Shown piece by piece: positions 12,201-33,833 of a stretch of 64,000 nucleotides of DNA; the first letter of the stretch is position 1, and the number at the start of each line of letters is the position of its first letter. The position numbers and the translations under genes were made by a program. The stretch comes from Ephydatia muelleri. Its lineage: Eukaryota > Porifera > Demospongiae > Spongillida > Spongillidae. Below the pieces are notes generated by a model. The model did not search any database and was not told the DNA's origin. It was given only the letters and a program-made list of their open reading frames with translations. The DNA lies in assembly GCA_013339895.1 (NCBI GenBank), contig JABACO010000010.1:9724968-9788967 (forward strand), written 5' to 3'.

Positions 12201-12891
12201 AATTGAACACATCCTGCCATGGAGTTGAGGACTCTTGTTTGGTTGTTTGCACTTTGGTTTTGCTTTCAATTTGTTTACTGCTATGGCTCTTTTTTTGGAG
12301 GGGGGGATATGTTTTTTGGGATACGTTATGCAAAATTAAAATTGAAGACAGCATCAAATGCTTGTAAAGAGATACTTTGAGTTGTCATCCATATTTAGGT
12401 TACACTGGTGCTATCAAACTCTGCATCACCTTTGTGAGGAGTGTAAATTGTTAACCATTATTGGAGCATATCCGAACACACAAGCTGCACAGGCCCTGCT
12501 GAGAGTTGCCATGGAACCAAGATCTCTCTCCAGGATGACGCAAGGAACCATATTCAGTCATCCCCTTTGCCCAATGGTGATTCGAGGCAAAGGCATGCCG
12601 CTAGCGGGCCATACTACGCAAGCGGCGGCACATTTATTGACGTTAACATAAAGATACACGAATACGTAAATGTGTGATGACAAGTGACAGTGAGAACCGG
12701 CTTCAGCAAGGTCAATTTCACTGGAAATGACATCAAGAAATAACCCATACATAGCTGGTCACCTTGCTTTAATTGATGTTACATAACTGAAAATTTTGCT
12801 AACCGAAAGTGGTTTGGCTCCATTGTCCAATCCAACGTAGGTGCAGGCGTCCAATGGCGGGAGAGTGTGGAGGAATTGTAAACCAAGTATA

Positions 12892-13023
12892 CACTGCAAA
12901 AAACAAAGAGTGAGATTTAATCTATTGAAGATTAAACCACAGTCAAAAACGATTTAATCTAATCAATTTACGATTGTGGTTTAATCTTCAATAGATTAAA
13001 TCCACTCTTTGTTTTTAGCAGTG
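12892..13023. mobile_element. 132-bp foldback MITE with TA target duplication
   Basis: Terminal arms start CACTGCAAAAAACAAAGAG and end with the complementary CTCTTTGTTTTTAGCAGTG. About 50 bp of each arm pairs (the core includes GATTTAATCTATTGAAGATT). TA dinucleotides flank it at 12890-12891 and 13024-13025. There is no coding capacity. TA duplication suggests a Tc1/mariner-type or similar helper. Confidence 0.82.
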
Positions 13024-13777
13024 TATTATGTACTAAAAATCGATCTGATTATAATATTTAATTACACTAGTATCTAAAATCAAGGCAACATTTTAATTTC
13101 TATCTTGTATCATTTATTCATTAAATAATGAATTGTTCGTAACAATATTATTCCTCTTAAGTGTGCATATGTGTAAATTGTGTATTTGATTAATTTAAAT
13201 CAATAAATTCTTAAGCTTAGCCACATGTACAAATACAATTCGCATTATCAGTAACACAAGTTTAGTCTATAGTCTTTGGAGGATGGCTCTGGCATTCGCT
13301 CTTATTATCCAAATGCTTAAGTTCGAAAACATATTACAATTAAAGTTATTATCATTGAAATTTTAGTGCACATATATACACCAAAATATAGCATATGATG
13401 ACATTCGCTACAATGCACTTATACAAGCCTATTCATAAGGGTAAAGTTTACAGAATGGAGACAAATCCACCAAATGGAGACCACAGACTTGAAAGCTGCT
13501 ATATTTTTTGCTGTTATCACTGAATCCGGAAGCGATTATAATGTCGGAGAGTTAGCTCTCGTTAGGCGTAAGTCTTTTTGCTTCTATGTGACAGACGCGG
13601 GACGAAGTAGTGGTTGCGCTATGAAAACAGCGACAAACTTCAGAAGGTCAGCTTCTAGCACAAATTTCATGCTCGCCACTATTTACAATACGAACTTGAG
13701 CCACGTATTTAATTAATAAATATAATAGGGTGGCTTTGAATGGAACGGTCACATAAAAAAAGTTCGCGAGGTGTGTG

Positions 13778-13947
13778 CACAGGAAAAAAAACGCGTCGAA
13801 TCACTTATTGATTTTCAAATTATTTGTTACTAACATTCTGTTACAGAATGTTTGCATTCCTGTACCTGAATGTAAACATTCTGTAACAGAATGTTAGTAA
13901 CAAATAATGTGAACATCAATAAATGATTCGACGCATTTTTTCCTGTG
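13778..13947. mobile_element. CACAGG-ended foldback MITE, copy 1 (3-bp TSD GTG)
   Basis: Ends are CACAGGAAAAAA and TTTTTTCCTGTG, with the subterminal motif CGTCGAATCA. The centre is an inverted repeat around CATTCTGTTACAGAATG. GTG flanks it at 13775-13777 and 13948-13950. It belongs to the same family as 18210-18359. Confidence 0.85.
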
Positions 13948-14727
13948 GTGGTCGCCTGCCTTTAGCAAATAAGAAATCACTGGCAAGGATCACATACAAG
14001 CATTAAGTATTTGCAGTCCATTTACAATCTGTATTTGGAATCAACACATGGTGCTGCACACAAGCAAGTGTTGGACAAAAGTCTTTGCTGCACAGCATCA
14101 GAATAATAGTTATGCTGTCAGTACCCTCCCTTTTGAGTGGCAGGCACACTCTATGGACTAGGTGGTGAGACAACATGTTATAACTAATAGTCATAATACA
14201 GCCAACATCACCACGAACTGCATAACCCACACCCACAAAGGGTTACCTGCAGCTATAGGGCCAAGCAAAATCATTGCTGCCATCAAGATGATTGCCCCTC
14301 CCACACAAAAATCACTTGAACTATATCAGCAAGTTGCAAACACCAGCGATCTTGAAGCAATTGCAGTGTCCTGTCTCATACAGCTAGCTCTTGTGCCAAC
14401 CACTGGAGCTACCTTGTCGGTACTGGTCCACAAAAACAGCACAGTAATCTGGTTCAGGATGTTCAGCTGCAGTGAGGTCAAGTGTCCTTGCTGCTTCATG
14501 GCCACTCTACCTACACCATCATGAATAAAGCCAGCACCCTCATCTATTGAATGAAATAATGGTCAAATTTCTGAGGAGGAAGAGGGGCATAAAGGGCAGG
14601 TGACTATGACACTCATGAGTGCAGTATTGCACCAACTGAAGATGACGTGAAGATGGCACTATGCTAGCTTTATAGCCAGTGCCTCAGCAAGGGGTGCATG
14701 CCCTCTTCATCAGTAAGGTAGTGTGCA

Positions 14728-14980
14728 GCTCCCTTGGTAGTAGGGAAGAGGATTCCCTCGGTAGTAGTAGGGAAGAGGATTCCCTCGGTAGTAGGGAAGA
14801 GGATTCCCTCTGTAGTAGGGAAGAAGATTACCTCTGTAGTAGGGAAGAGGATTCCCTCGGTAGTAGGGAAGAGGATTCCCTCTGTAGTAGGGAAGAGGAT
14901 TCCCTCTGTAGTAGGGAAGAAGATTCCCTCTGTAGTAGGGAAGAGGATTCCCTCGGTAGTAGGGAAGAGGATTCCCTCTA
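14728..14980. repeat. 24-bp minisatellite
   Basis: About ten copies of a 24-bp unit containing GTAGTAGGGAAGAGGATTCC. The unit length is a multiple of three and lacks stops, so it makes artificial open frames on both strands. Confidence 0.95.
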
Positions 14981-15799
14981 GCACACCACGTCATGAACAC
15001 TTTGTATTGGATGCCATAGGCAAAACTTAGGCTGCTTCAAAGGTGACATGAAATGATGTTGTAATTAAGGTTAAAGGCTTCTGGCATAGCCATGTAGCTT
15101 GTGAGGAAGACATGAGAAAGATTGTAAAGTGAATTACTGGACACTGTATCAAGGGAGAGGGCCATTTATCATGGCAATTCACGCATGTTCAAAGGCAACA
15201 ATACTTTGGTTGTGGTTTCATTGGCAATCACATCCACACAAATACTACAGTACAAGTATCAAGTTTACGGTGTTTACAGCGAACTATGCAACTCAATAGT
15301 TCAGGTTGCTGATGAAATGCGCCCTGCACCCCTGCACTTGGCCCTACCATCAATGAAATCAGTACAAAGTTAAGTTCCATAAGGGCTTTTTCAACCAAGT
15401 GTATGTTCACATGTACAATCTAACCACACCTAAACTTGCAATCTTACGATGCACGACACAGGCTGACTGCTCTATATCACCAAAGCTGCAAATGGAGGAA
15501 CACGTTGCTCACTGGGCAGAGGAATGGGTGGTTGGATTTGGTCTCCTAGTGAAAAAGGCGCCGCGTGCATCTATCCATGCAAGATTCAACACCCTACAGA
15601 GGCCTACCGTTCTGTATTCTATACCAGACAGGATACAACAGCTACTGTGTGTAATAAGATCATGAGAGAACACCTTTGTTCATACGTAAAAAGCGCCCTA
15701 ATGGAGGCTTGCATGCAGCACTATTGATAAACAAGGCGACGATAATAAAAAGATTCAAAGGCAACTGATGAAAATGGGGGCTGAGTGAACCCCTACAAC

Positions 15800-15899
15800 T
15801 AGTCTCGTACCCAGACCCAACTGTACGTAACGATGATCATCGCTTACAGTATGACATCACGTACAGAGGGTCTGGGAATAAAGTCGTGAGAAATGGTTC
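15800..15899 (+). repeat. Left terminal inverted repeat of the helicase element
   Basis: A 100-bp arm identical, in reverse complement, to 16972-17071. It contains its own inner inverted motif (CCCAGACCC ... GGGTCTGGG). Confidence 0.93.
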
Positions 15900-16028
15900 C
15901 AGTGCGACGGAATGTTGTTGCACCAATCAAATTGCAGCGATCTGTGACGTAGACATTCCAATGCTTTTGGCCATCAGCTAATTGCATTTCTAGCATGCCA
16001 ATTGTGAAACCACACCCAAAGGTCCGGC

Positions 16029-16351
16029 GTGATTGAAATGTCAACGTTATTAATAGACGGTGTTATAGCTCGTGCATCAGAAAGGCTTGGCTACTCCGCT
16101 CTTCGGCCAAACCAGTATAAGGCTATAAAATCATTCCTAGAAGGAAAGGATGTGTTTGTAACCCTGAGCGGAAAATCCTTGTGCTATGCCATCTTTGCGT
16201 TTGACGATATGTACCGGGTGTCCACGAAAGAACGCAATCTATCAAATGTTATTCCCGTTCAAAAGCATTGCGTTCTTTCGTGGACACCCGGTATAGACAC
16301 GTAGGTAGCATTGCCCTGATCGTGTCTTTGAAGGCTCTAATGAAGGACCAA
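16029..16351 (+). pseudogene. RecQ-like helicase N-terminal fragment, interrupted by a MITE
   Basis: RecQ helicases are 3'-5' superfamily 2 DNA helicases. The start reads MSTLLIDGVIARASERLGYS, followed by LRPNQYKAIKSFLEGKDVFV (the RecQ Q-motif and motif 0 region) and SGKSLCYAI, a Walker A from which the usual proline-threonine-glycine part is missing. After the 78-bp MITE at 16214-16291, the same frame resumes with GSIALIVSLKALMKDQ, matching RecQ motif Ia. A good donor (GTAAGT) follows at 16352. Motifs II-VI are absent from the element. The insertion puts the frame off and the Walker A is damaged, so this copy should not encode an active helicase. Confidence 0.8.
16214..16291. mobile_element. 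78-bp MITE nested in the helicase fragment (TA TSD)
   Basis: Perfect 24-bp terminal inverted repeats (16214-16237 and 16268-16291), starting CCGGGTGTCCACGAAAGAAC. TA flanks it at 16212-16213 and 16292-16293. Target TA and tiny size fit a Tc1/mariner-type MITE. Confidence 0.9.
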
Positions 16352-16565
16352 GTAAGTCCCTTAGTTGCAACTTTGATGGTTATTTGATTTTCACCACATA
16401 TGGTCTTATTATTACCACATAAGGTGACCCAGCAGCTGTTCTATTCAGCTCAGCTGCTGCTTAATTATCACACACACATGCACATACAGCCTTATCTATC
16501 TCACTCATCAATCAGTCTGGCGTCTATGTGCAGTCTATGCATGTGCACATACACTTAGCCTTTCG

Positions 16566-16934
16566 TCATAAAGCTGAATCTGATACGCGGGGACGCTTGA
16601 CTCCTCTGCATTCACCTGATTGCATCGTCTTTGCAGATAGCTTACCAAGCAGGTCCTTCTCTAGCGCAGCGAACGCTTTTTTTTTAGCCTGGTACTTTAT
16701 GACTGCATCGAAGCACTTCTTGCATACGTAGCCACAACTGAATTCCCCTACTGCTTCCTCTGCACAAATGCCTACAGCTAGCTGACATACCAGTACCGCT
16801 ATCCCTTCCCTACAAGACGCGTGATTTTGTAGTAGCCGTCGAGATCTATCGTTTGCGACCGAAGTACGGCACACTTTGCAGTAGTCCATAATTGATTTTG
16901 AATTAGTGACGTATCGGAATTTGTGACGACACAA
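16566..16934 (-). CDS. Short CxxC zinc-finger protein fragment inside the transposon
   Basis: A 122-residue ORF whose start codon lies 37 bp from the right TIR. It contains DYCKVCRTSV near residue 20, a mid-region HASC, and CGYVCKKCFDAVIKYQAKKK near residue 85: paired CxxC knuckles like a treble-clef or ZAD-type N-terminal module, followed by a basic, possibly helical stretch. Such N-terminal modules often precede transposase or DNA-binding regions in invertebrate elements. The ORF simply runs to a stop here, and the rest of a larger protein may be deleted. Function is inferred only from position and cysteine pattern. Confidence 0.55.
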   Translation of the reverse strand: MCRHKFRYVTNSKSIMDYCKVCRTSVANDRSRRLLQNHASCREGIAVLVCQLAVGICAEEAVGEFSCGYVCKKCFDAVIKYQAKKKAFAALEKDLLGKLSAKTMQSGECRGVKRPRVSDSAL

Positions 16935-16971
16935 CTATTATGTAACAATATACATTCCAACGACATTCCAA

Positions 16972-17071
16972 GAACCATTTCTCACGACTTTATTCCCAGA
17001 CCCTCTGTACGTGATGTCATACTGTAAGCGATGATCATCGTTACGTACAGTTGGGTCTGGGTACGAGACTA
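16972..17071 (-). repeat. Right terminal inverted repeat of the helicase element
   Basis: The exact reverse complement of 15800-15899. Pairing stops at GGTTC, after which the two flanks differ. Confidence 0.93.
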
Positions 17072-17537
17072 CCCTACAACTGACACGGCGGGGTAGGACA
17101 TGGCACGACTCATACACCTCTCTGTTTCGCCCGCCGAGATGGTGTAAAGTTGTGTGCGGCGTCGAATTTCTGCTGAGTGACACTACCAAGTCAACATAAA
17201 CCAGATCGATGGGTTGCCGCCCCCAGGGATCGGGCCCCAATAGAACCGGTCTTATTCCACTTAAGTGATCTCTGACAAGTGCAGTTCGGCGACAGGGGAG
17301 GACATGGATACGGACCCCGGGCCACTACGACATCATAGCTCGAGCAAGAATTACTTTAATCTCCGACCGAACGCACAAGCCATTGCTCACGAACCCCACA
17401 TATCAATGTCAATATATTTTCATCGCTCATAAAAATATTAATTCCATTCTAACGCTGCAAGATTTAGCCTTTTAGCGGCTTTGAAGTTTAGAAACTACAA
17501 GCCCAAGAGATGGTAAAGTATATAAATTCTTCATTTT

Positions 17538-17724
17538 GGATCGTTTCCGCGAAAAGGCATACATTATCCAACAGTACGCGCAATAGAAATGTAACGCCTG
17601 CTAATTCAGAGCCTTACAACTCCATGACAGATACTCCGATTCTCAGTGCGTAACATTTCAGACTTCTAGAGTATCAAATCTTGAAAAAAAACATGCGTTA
17701 GGTTCCTTTTCGCGGAAACGATCC
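17538..17724. mobile_element. GGATCG-ended MITE, copy 1
   Basis: Terminal inverted repeats GGATCGTTTCCGCGAAAAGG and the exact complement at the right end. The interior includes AGAAATGTAACGCCTGCTAA and GACAGATACTCCGATTCTCA, which recur in 58747-58982 and, in part, at 21046-21140. Confidence 0.85.
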
Positions 17725-17789
17725 ATTTGCATAACATCGACTAATTATGGCAACTTACTCTAAATCTATGATTATGATTATTGCAGCTG

Positions 17790-17790
<1 letters not shown>

Positions 17791-17861
<71 letters not shown>
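17791..17861. repeat. (TG)n microsatellite
   Basis: A perfect TG run of about 70 bases in the transposon island. Confidence 0.95.
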
Positions 17862-17862
<1 letters not shown>

Positions 17863-18016
17863 GTTCCATAGTGTAAAACTCCCTGATTGATGCTTTTGTT
17901 ACAGTAATAATTAAATGAGGATTTGGCATCAAGCTCAACCCACAAGTGGTGTGGTTGCCGGAATTATTCCGGACTCAATTTCCTAGTACATGTAGGAACC
18001 TCAGTGGCGTAGCGAG

Positions 18017-18017
18017 G

Positions 18018-18060
<43 letters not shown>

Positions 18061-18066
18061 GGGGGG
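18017..18066. repeat. Long poly-G tract
   Basis: More than 40 consecutive G with one A interruption near the end. It is the longest G run in the window, and its length may be unreliable in assembly. Confidence 0.9.
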
Positions 18067-18209
18067 AACCAGGCGCAGGGTTAAGGGGCGCCAAAATAGA
18101 CCAGAGATGTGATTATCGTGTTAACGCGAACGGGCACCTTTTGACATCTGCATGCAACCGGCTTTTATAATCGTTTCTAATCACGGACATATACGGTATC
18201 CAATCGTCA

Positions 18210-18359
18210 CACAGGAGCGTCGAATCACTTATTGATTTTCAAATGATTGTTCTAACATTCTGTTACAGAATGTTTACATTCAGGTACAGGAATGTTAACA
18301 TTCTGTAACAGAATGTTAGCAACAAATCATTTGAAAATCAATAAGTTTTTTTTCCTGTG
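18210..18359. mobile_element. CACAGG-ended foldback MITE, copy 2 (3-bp TSD TCA)
   Basis: Same family as 13778-13947: CACAGG...CCTGTG ends and the CATTCTGTTACAGAATG core in inverted orientation. TCA flanks it at 18207-18209 and 18360-18362, so two copies agree on a 3-bp duplication. Confidence 0.85.
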
Positions 18360-18939
18360 TCAGGCGGTTATAGGGGGAGGCCCGGAGAATGAAACGTAGC
18401 GGAGCTCAGGATCGCAAAAGAAGGAAGATACACTGTAGAGAATGAAGCACTTTTCTGCTGTGTTCAAGTTCAAGACTGATGATAAACTCAGGTCTGAAAC
18501 ATCCACTCACTGAAATGAATCAGAGACATTAATATCAACGAAATGAACGACGACAATCATCTAGCAACAGTGACACTTCTAAACCCAGACATTATAAGTT
18601 CTCATGGCCGGCTCACCATCGTCATTGTGCCGGAAATTCAATGGGGAAGATGCGTTTATGATTGCAGGATGCTAGTTCATAATAGAGGTGCATTGTTTAC
18701 CAAATCTCCAAACGTGTGTCATGTGATCGCTCCGTAATCTGACATACGTCAGTGCCACACAATATAAGTCCGCCATATTGATTCACACGAGCTGATGTAT
18801 TCCCGAATCTCTGCACTGCACTGCTTGCAATTGCTGTACCAGTTGCGAACACTCTTTCAGCAAATTAAAACTAATTTTGTCCTATTAGCGTTCGACGGGA
18901 CAAGATCGCTTTAGCAACCTTGCTGCTCTGTGGTATGGA

Positions 18940-18972
18940 AAGAGTAGTGTAATTATTAATTACACTACTCTT
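18940..18972. repeat. 33-bp perfect hairpin
   Basis: AAGAGTAGTGTAATTA pairs with TAATTACACTACTCTT across a single T. The adjoining 18973-19007 (GTAACCATATTCACTGGTTC...) recurs inverted at about 25604-25645. Confidence 0.8.
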
Positions 18973-19010
18973 AAGTAACCATATTCACTGGTTCAATTAC
19001 ACTACCTTTG

Positions 19011-19041
19011 AACTCCATCGAAGTTAAACTTCGATGGAGTT
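19011..19041. repeat. 31-bp perfect hairpin
   Basis: AACTCCATCGAAGTT pairs with AACTTCGATGGAGTT across one A. No function assigned. Confidence 0.8.
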
Positions 19042-20026
19042 ATTGCATCAGCGAAGGCTAGACGAATGCATCTGTAGGAATTAAAAGAAACAATTGCAAG
19101 TTAAACAATGTATCAATTCCGTGTATTACATACGTCATGAAAGAAAAAAAAAAAAAAAAAGCCTCTTGCATGCCAACGATCCAACGATGCCTTGTTTCAG
19201 AGAACAGTTCTGTAGGTAAAAACCAGTATATGTTGCTACATACAAAGGAGGCATTTGTACTGTTGTATGTCCTCCGCGTAACTGGCAATGAGCGGTCCCA
19301 GGAAATTCAACAGCTCGCTCGCAGACTCGAAGCGAACATGTAACGGAAACGTGACGTCACGCACGTCCTATGCAGTTAGGACTGCATAATTGCATGCCAT
19401 ATTAATTCACCTTTCAGCCGGACCCTTCGGCAGCCTTTGTTTTGTATTTATGTTTCATTTAATTGCGTGCATGCCTATAGCCTAGCGTACTCCAAACGAT
19501 ATAGTGATCTGCCTTGGGATTGCTAAAATTGATATGCCCAGTAGTATAGCAAGTAATTTATATCACGTGTGAAGGTAATTTGTTAAAATGGCACTGTAAA
19601 ATGATCGGTGTGTTCGTAACAGAAGGTTAGAAAGATGCCTAGTGTCAAATTAAGAAGTGTGGGGTTCGCACTATGTAGGGCTTTCTATCTTACCCACCTT
19701 GGTTAACAGCTATATCAATTACTAGTATCCTTCCTTCTTTAATCTACATCCAACATACCTTCTCGTACGAGGAGTTATTTTTTTTTAATCACTCCACGTA
19801 TGGTCTTGGCATGCAAAGGTTCAGGAAGCTGCAAATGGCGTGTGACAGTTTTATGATTCAAACAAAGATTGGTGTTAACATGGAAGTCCATTTAATCATT
19901 ACTTTAAAAGCAGATAGTTTATATACCTCACCAATATATTGAGCACACAAAGAAAGCACTACAAGCATCTTTAAAATGCACACTCCATTAACGGTATTGT
20001 CATTTTTTTTCTCAGTCACGGCAGCT

Positions 20027-31125
<11,099 letters not shown>

Positions 31126-31195
31126 CTGAACACAAGGGAGGCAGTGAAATGCTTATAAAAGGCCATATGGATGTGTGCAGCACATGGGGACAACC

Positions 31196-31748
31196 AACAT
31201 TCGGGAACACACCCGACACAGAGCACACCCGACACACCAGCACACCGACACAGCAGCACACGCCACCACAAAGCACCACACCCGACACAGCACAGACACA
31301 GCACACCCGACACTCGAAGCACCACACAGACAGCAAACACCCACACAGCACCACACCCGACACAGCACACCCGACACAGCCACAAACTCACAAGCAGCAC
31401 ACCCGACACAGCAGACACACAAGCAGCACACCCGCAACATATCACAGCCCTACACATCCCACACCGACACATCACCACACCGACACATGCATCACACCCA
31501 ACACATCATCACACCCTACACATCATCACACCCTACACATCATCACACCCTACACATCATCACACCCTACACATCATCACACCCACACATCATCACACCT
31601 ACACATCACCACATCACACCCACACCCTACACCTCACCACACCTACACATCACCCCCACCCACACATCACCACACCTACACATCACCCCACCCACACATC
31701 ACCACGCCCACACATCATCACCACACCTACACATCACCACACCCACAA
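31196..31748. repeat. Degenerate CACACC(CGACACAG) satellite field
   Basis: The left half is built on CACACCCGACACAGCA and the right half on CACCCTACACATCATCACAC. It is open in several frames because it contains almost no T-initiated stops. Confidence 0.9.
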
Positions 31749-32122
31749 TAGTACAGGCTGTTGTCACTGGGTTAATTGGACATTGCATGGACATCAAATC
31801 AATATTGTCTGAATATTGAATGGGCATTGTATTGTACTATACACTATGGCCTAAACAGACAGTACAGCAGATTTCATAATAAAACCACACTGAATTACAG
31901 CCAATAAAAGGATGCCAACCCCCTTAGAACCCCTCCCCCACCCTCTCCACCTCCACACCCTACAAAGCCCTCCCCACCCCACACCCTCTCTACCCCCACA
32001 TTCTCCCCCACCTGCCCCACCCCCACACTCCCCATCCCCACCCCCACGAAGCCCTCAAGGAGAAAGAACATTGCCATATGGCACTATCAGAAAACCGCTC
32101 CACTACAAGTGGTCTGGACTGC

Positions 32123-32287
32123 TAAGGTCCCTCATCACCCCTTTATTAAGGAATACCTCCAACGTCACCCCTTTATTAAGGAATACCTCCAACGTCACCC
32201 CTTTATTAAGGAATACCTCCAACGTCACCCCTTTATTAAGGAATACCTCCAACGTCACCCCTTTATTAAGGAATACCTCCAACGTTA
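32123..32287. repeat. 30-bp minisatellite, five copies
   Basis: The unit contains CACCCCTTTATTAAGGAATA and then CCTCCAACGT. Copies are identical. Confidence 0.95.
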
Positions 32288-32401
32288 AAAGCCATATGGC
32301 CACTGACTACTCTGTTGCACGGAGCAGGGAGGCTTCTCTATTGCACCATATGGCCACTGCCTACTCTGAGCAAGCCATCATTTCTGCATAGAGCAGCAAC
32401 A

Positions 32402-32512
32402 CTGATTGTGAGTATGATGACCCACACCTGGGCTTAGTGGCCAGTGAGTTGATGACCCACACCTGGGCTTAGTGGCCAGTGAGTTGATGACCCACACCTG
32501 GGCTCCATACAT
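32402..32512. repeat. 35-bp tandem repeat, three copies
   Basis: The unit contains GATGACCCACACCTGGGCTT and then AGTGGCCAGTGAGT. Confidence 0.93.
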
Positions 32513-32580
32513 CAGTTGATTCATCAATGTAGTCAGTTCCCATTGCAGTCTCAGTTCTGGAATGGTCCTGATTTTATGCT

Positions 32581-32800
32581 GCTGTACCCTGCATGCTGTA
32601 CCCTGCATGCTGTACCCTGCATGCGTACTGTTGTTGTCAGGGATTGTGCGTGGTGCGTACCATACTGTTGTTGTCAGGGATTGCATCATTTGTGCGTGGT
32701 GCGTACCATACTGTTGTCGTCAGGGATTGCATCGTTTGTGCGTGGTGCATGCCATACTGTTGTCGTCAGGGATTGCATCGTTTGTGCGTGGTGCGTGGTT
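32581..32800. repeat. Tandem repeats: 13-bp, then about 45-bp
   Basis: CTGTACCCTGCATG occurs three times, followed by about four copies of a longer unit containing CATACTGTTGTCGTCAGGGA and TTGTGCGTGGTGCGT. Confidence 0.9.
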
Positions 32801-33676
32801 TGTACATTTACCTATGTAGTAGATTTAACCAGTGTGATGTCAGCAGTGTACAGTGTGCTCTCAGCCACGTGACACCTACAACCCTCTAGTAATGGGCTCT
32901 TTCATCCTACACCCTGATGAATGACAATCATTACGTCCATTAAGGCTGTAACGATTTCTTAAATGGAATACTGAAGGCGGTCCTCCTGGTCTGCCCGAAC
33001 CATTCTAATGAAAACGTTTGGTGCAAAGAGACTCTTGCAAAATCTGTACCCCGCCCCCATCAAGTCGCGCTGTACAGATAACGTCACATCAGTCCAAAAT
33101 GCCAAAGATTATATATTATCATAATGTGTGTTTGTGCTTTGCTGCTCCTGCGGGCCAGTTAAAACGGTCGTCTGAACCATCTATAGTCCAAGCTTTGTAT
33201 GTTTTCGTTTAGACATGGATACATGGGATATCACATTGGGTGGAACGTTGTTAGTAGGTGTGCGGTCACATGATGTTTCTGGCCGGTTGTACTGTACAGT
33301 AGTTTTGCATGCCATCCCTACCCAATACATATCACGCAAAGTTTAAGTCCAAGGTGTGACACACTTCAGTTGCCTGCTCTGCGCTAATCCACTAAAGCCT
33401 ATCGCGCACGCTTAGATAGGTGGGGGTGAAAAATATATCACACTAACCTCGTGGGGTGGTCAACTTTCTTCATCTGCACGGCCGCTTTCTCCATTGTGAC
33501 TCGTAAAGCGTAACGGCAACACTATGTGCCAGAGATCATGTGATGTACAATATTTATTTACGTATTCTTCCGGACTATCTCATGTGCGATATTTATTAAC
33601 GTATTCTTCCGGACTCTCCAGACTATCTCCCCAAATAAAGAAAACAAACAAACCAGCAAACAGTACGTATAATTTT

Positions 33677-33833
<157 letters not shown>

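Larger units (their letters stand above)
15800..17071. mobile_element. 1272-bp DNA transposon with perfect 100-bp TIRs and 9-bp TSD, carrying helicase and zinc-finger remnants
   Basis: The left end (15800-15899) and right end (16972-17071) are exact reverse complements over 100 bp, starting TAGTCTCGTACCCAGACCCA. CCCTACAAC flanks the element directly on both sides (15791-15799 and 17072-17080), a 9-bp target duplication. Inside are a RecQ-like helicase N-terminus pointing in from the left TIR, and a CxxC zinc-finger ORF pointing in from the right TIR. The two genes run towards each other and both lack their 3' parts, as expected for an internally deleted copy of a larger two-gene element. Nine-base duplications are known for Mutator-like and Rehavkus elements, but no transposase was recognised, so the superfamily is open. 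Identical TIRs suggest recent insertion. Confidence 0.88.
12201..20026. other. Gene-poor transposon island between convergent genes
   Basis: No host gene was recognised between the SRCR stop and the hydrolase stop. The contents listed separately are: a TA-flanked MITE, two copies of a CACAGG-ended MITE, a 24-bp minisatellite, the 1272-bp transposon with helicase remnants, one GGATCG-ended MITE, a (TG)n run, a long poly-G and small hairpins. About 18380-18930 and 19050-19860 show no feature I can name. Confidence 0.65.

Noticed and set aside
31149..31819. His/Thr-rich ORFs of more than 200 codons
   Set aside because: A degenerate CACACC satellite; open in all frames, with no start context or domain.
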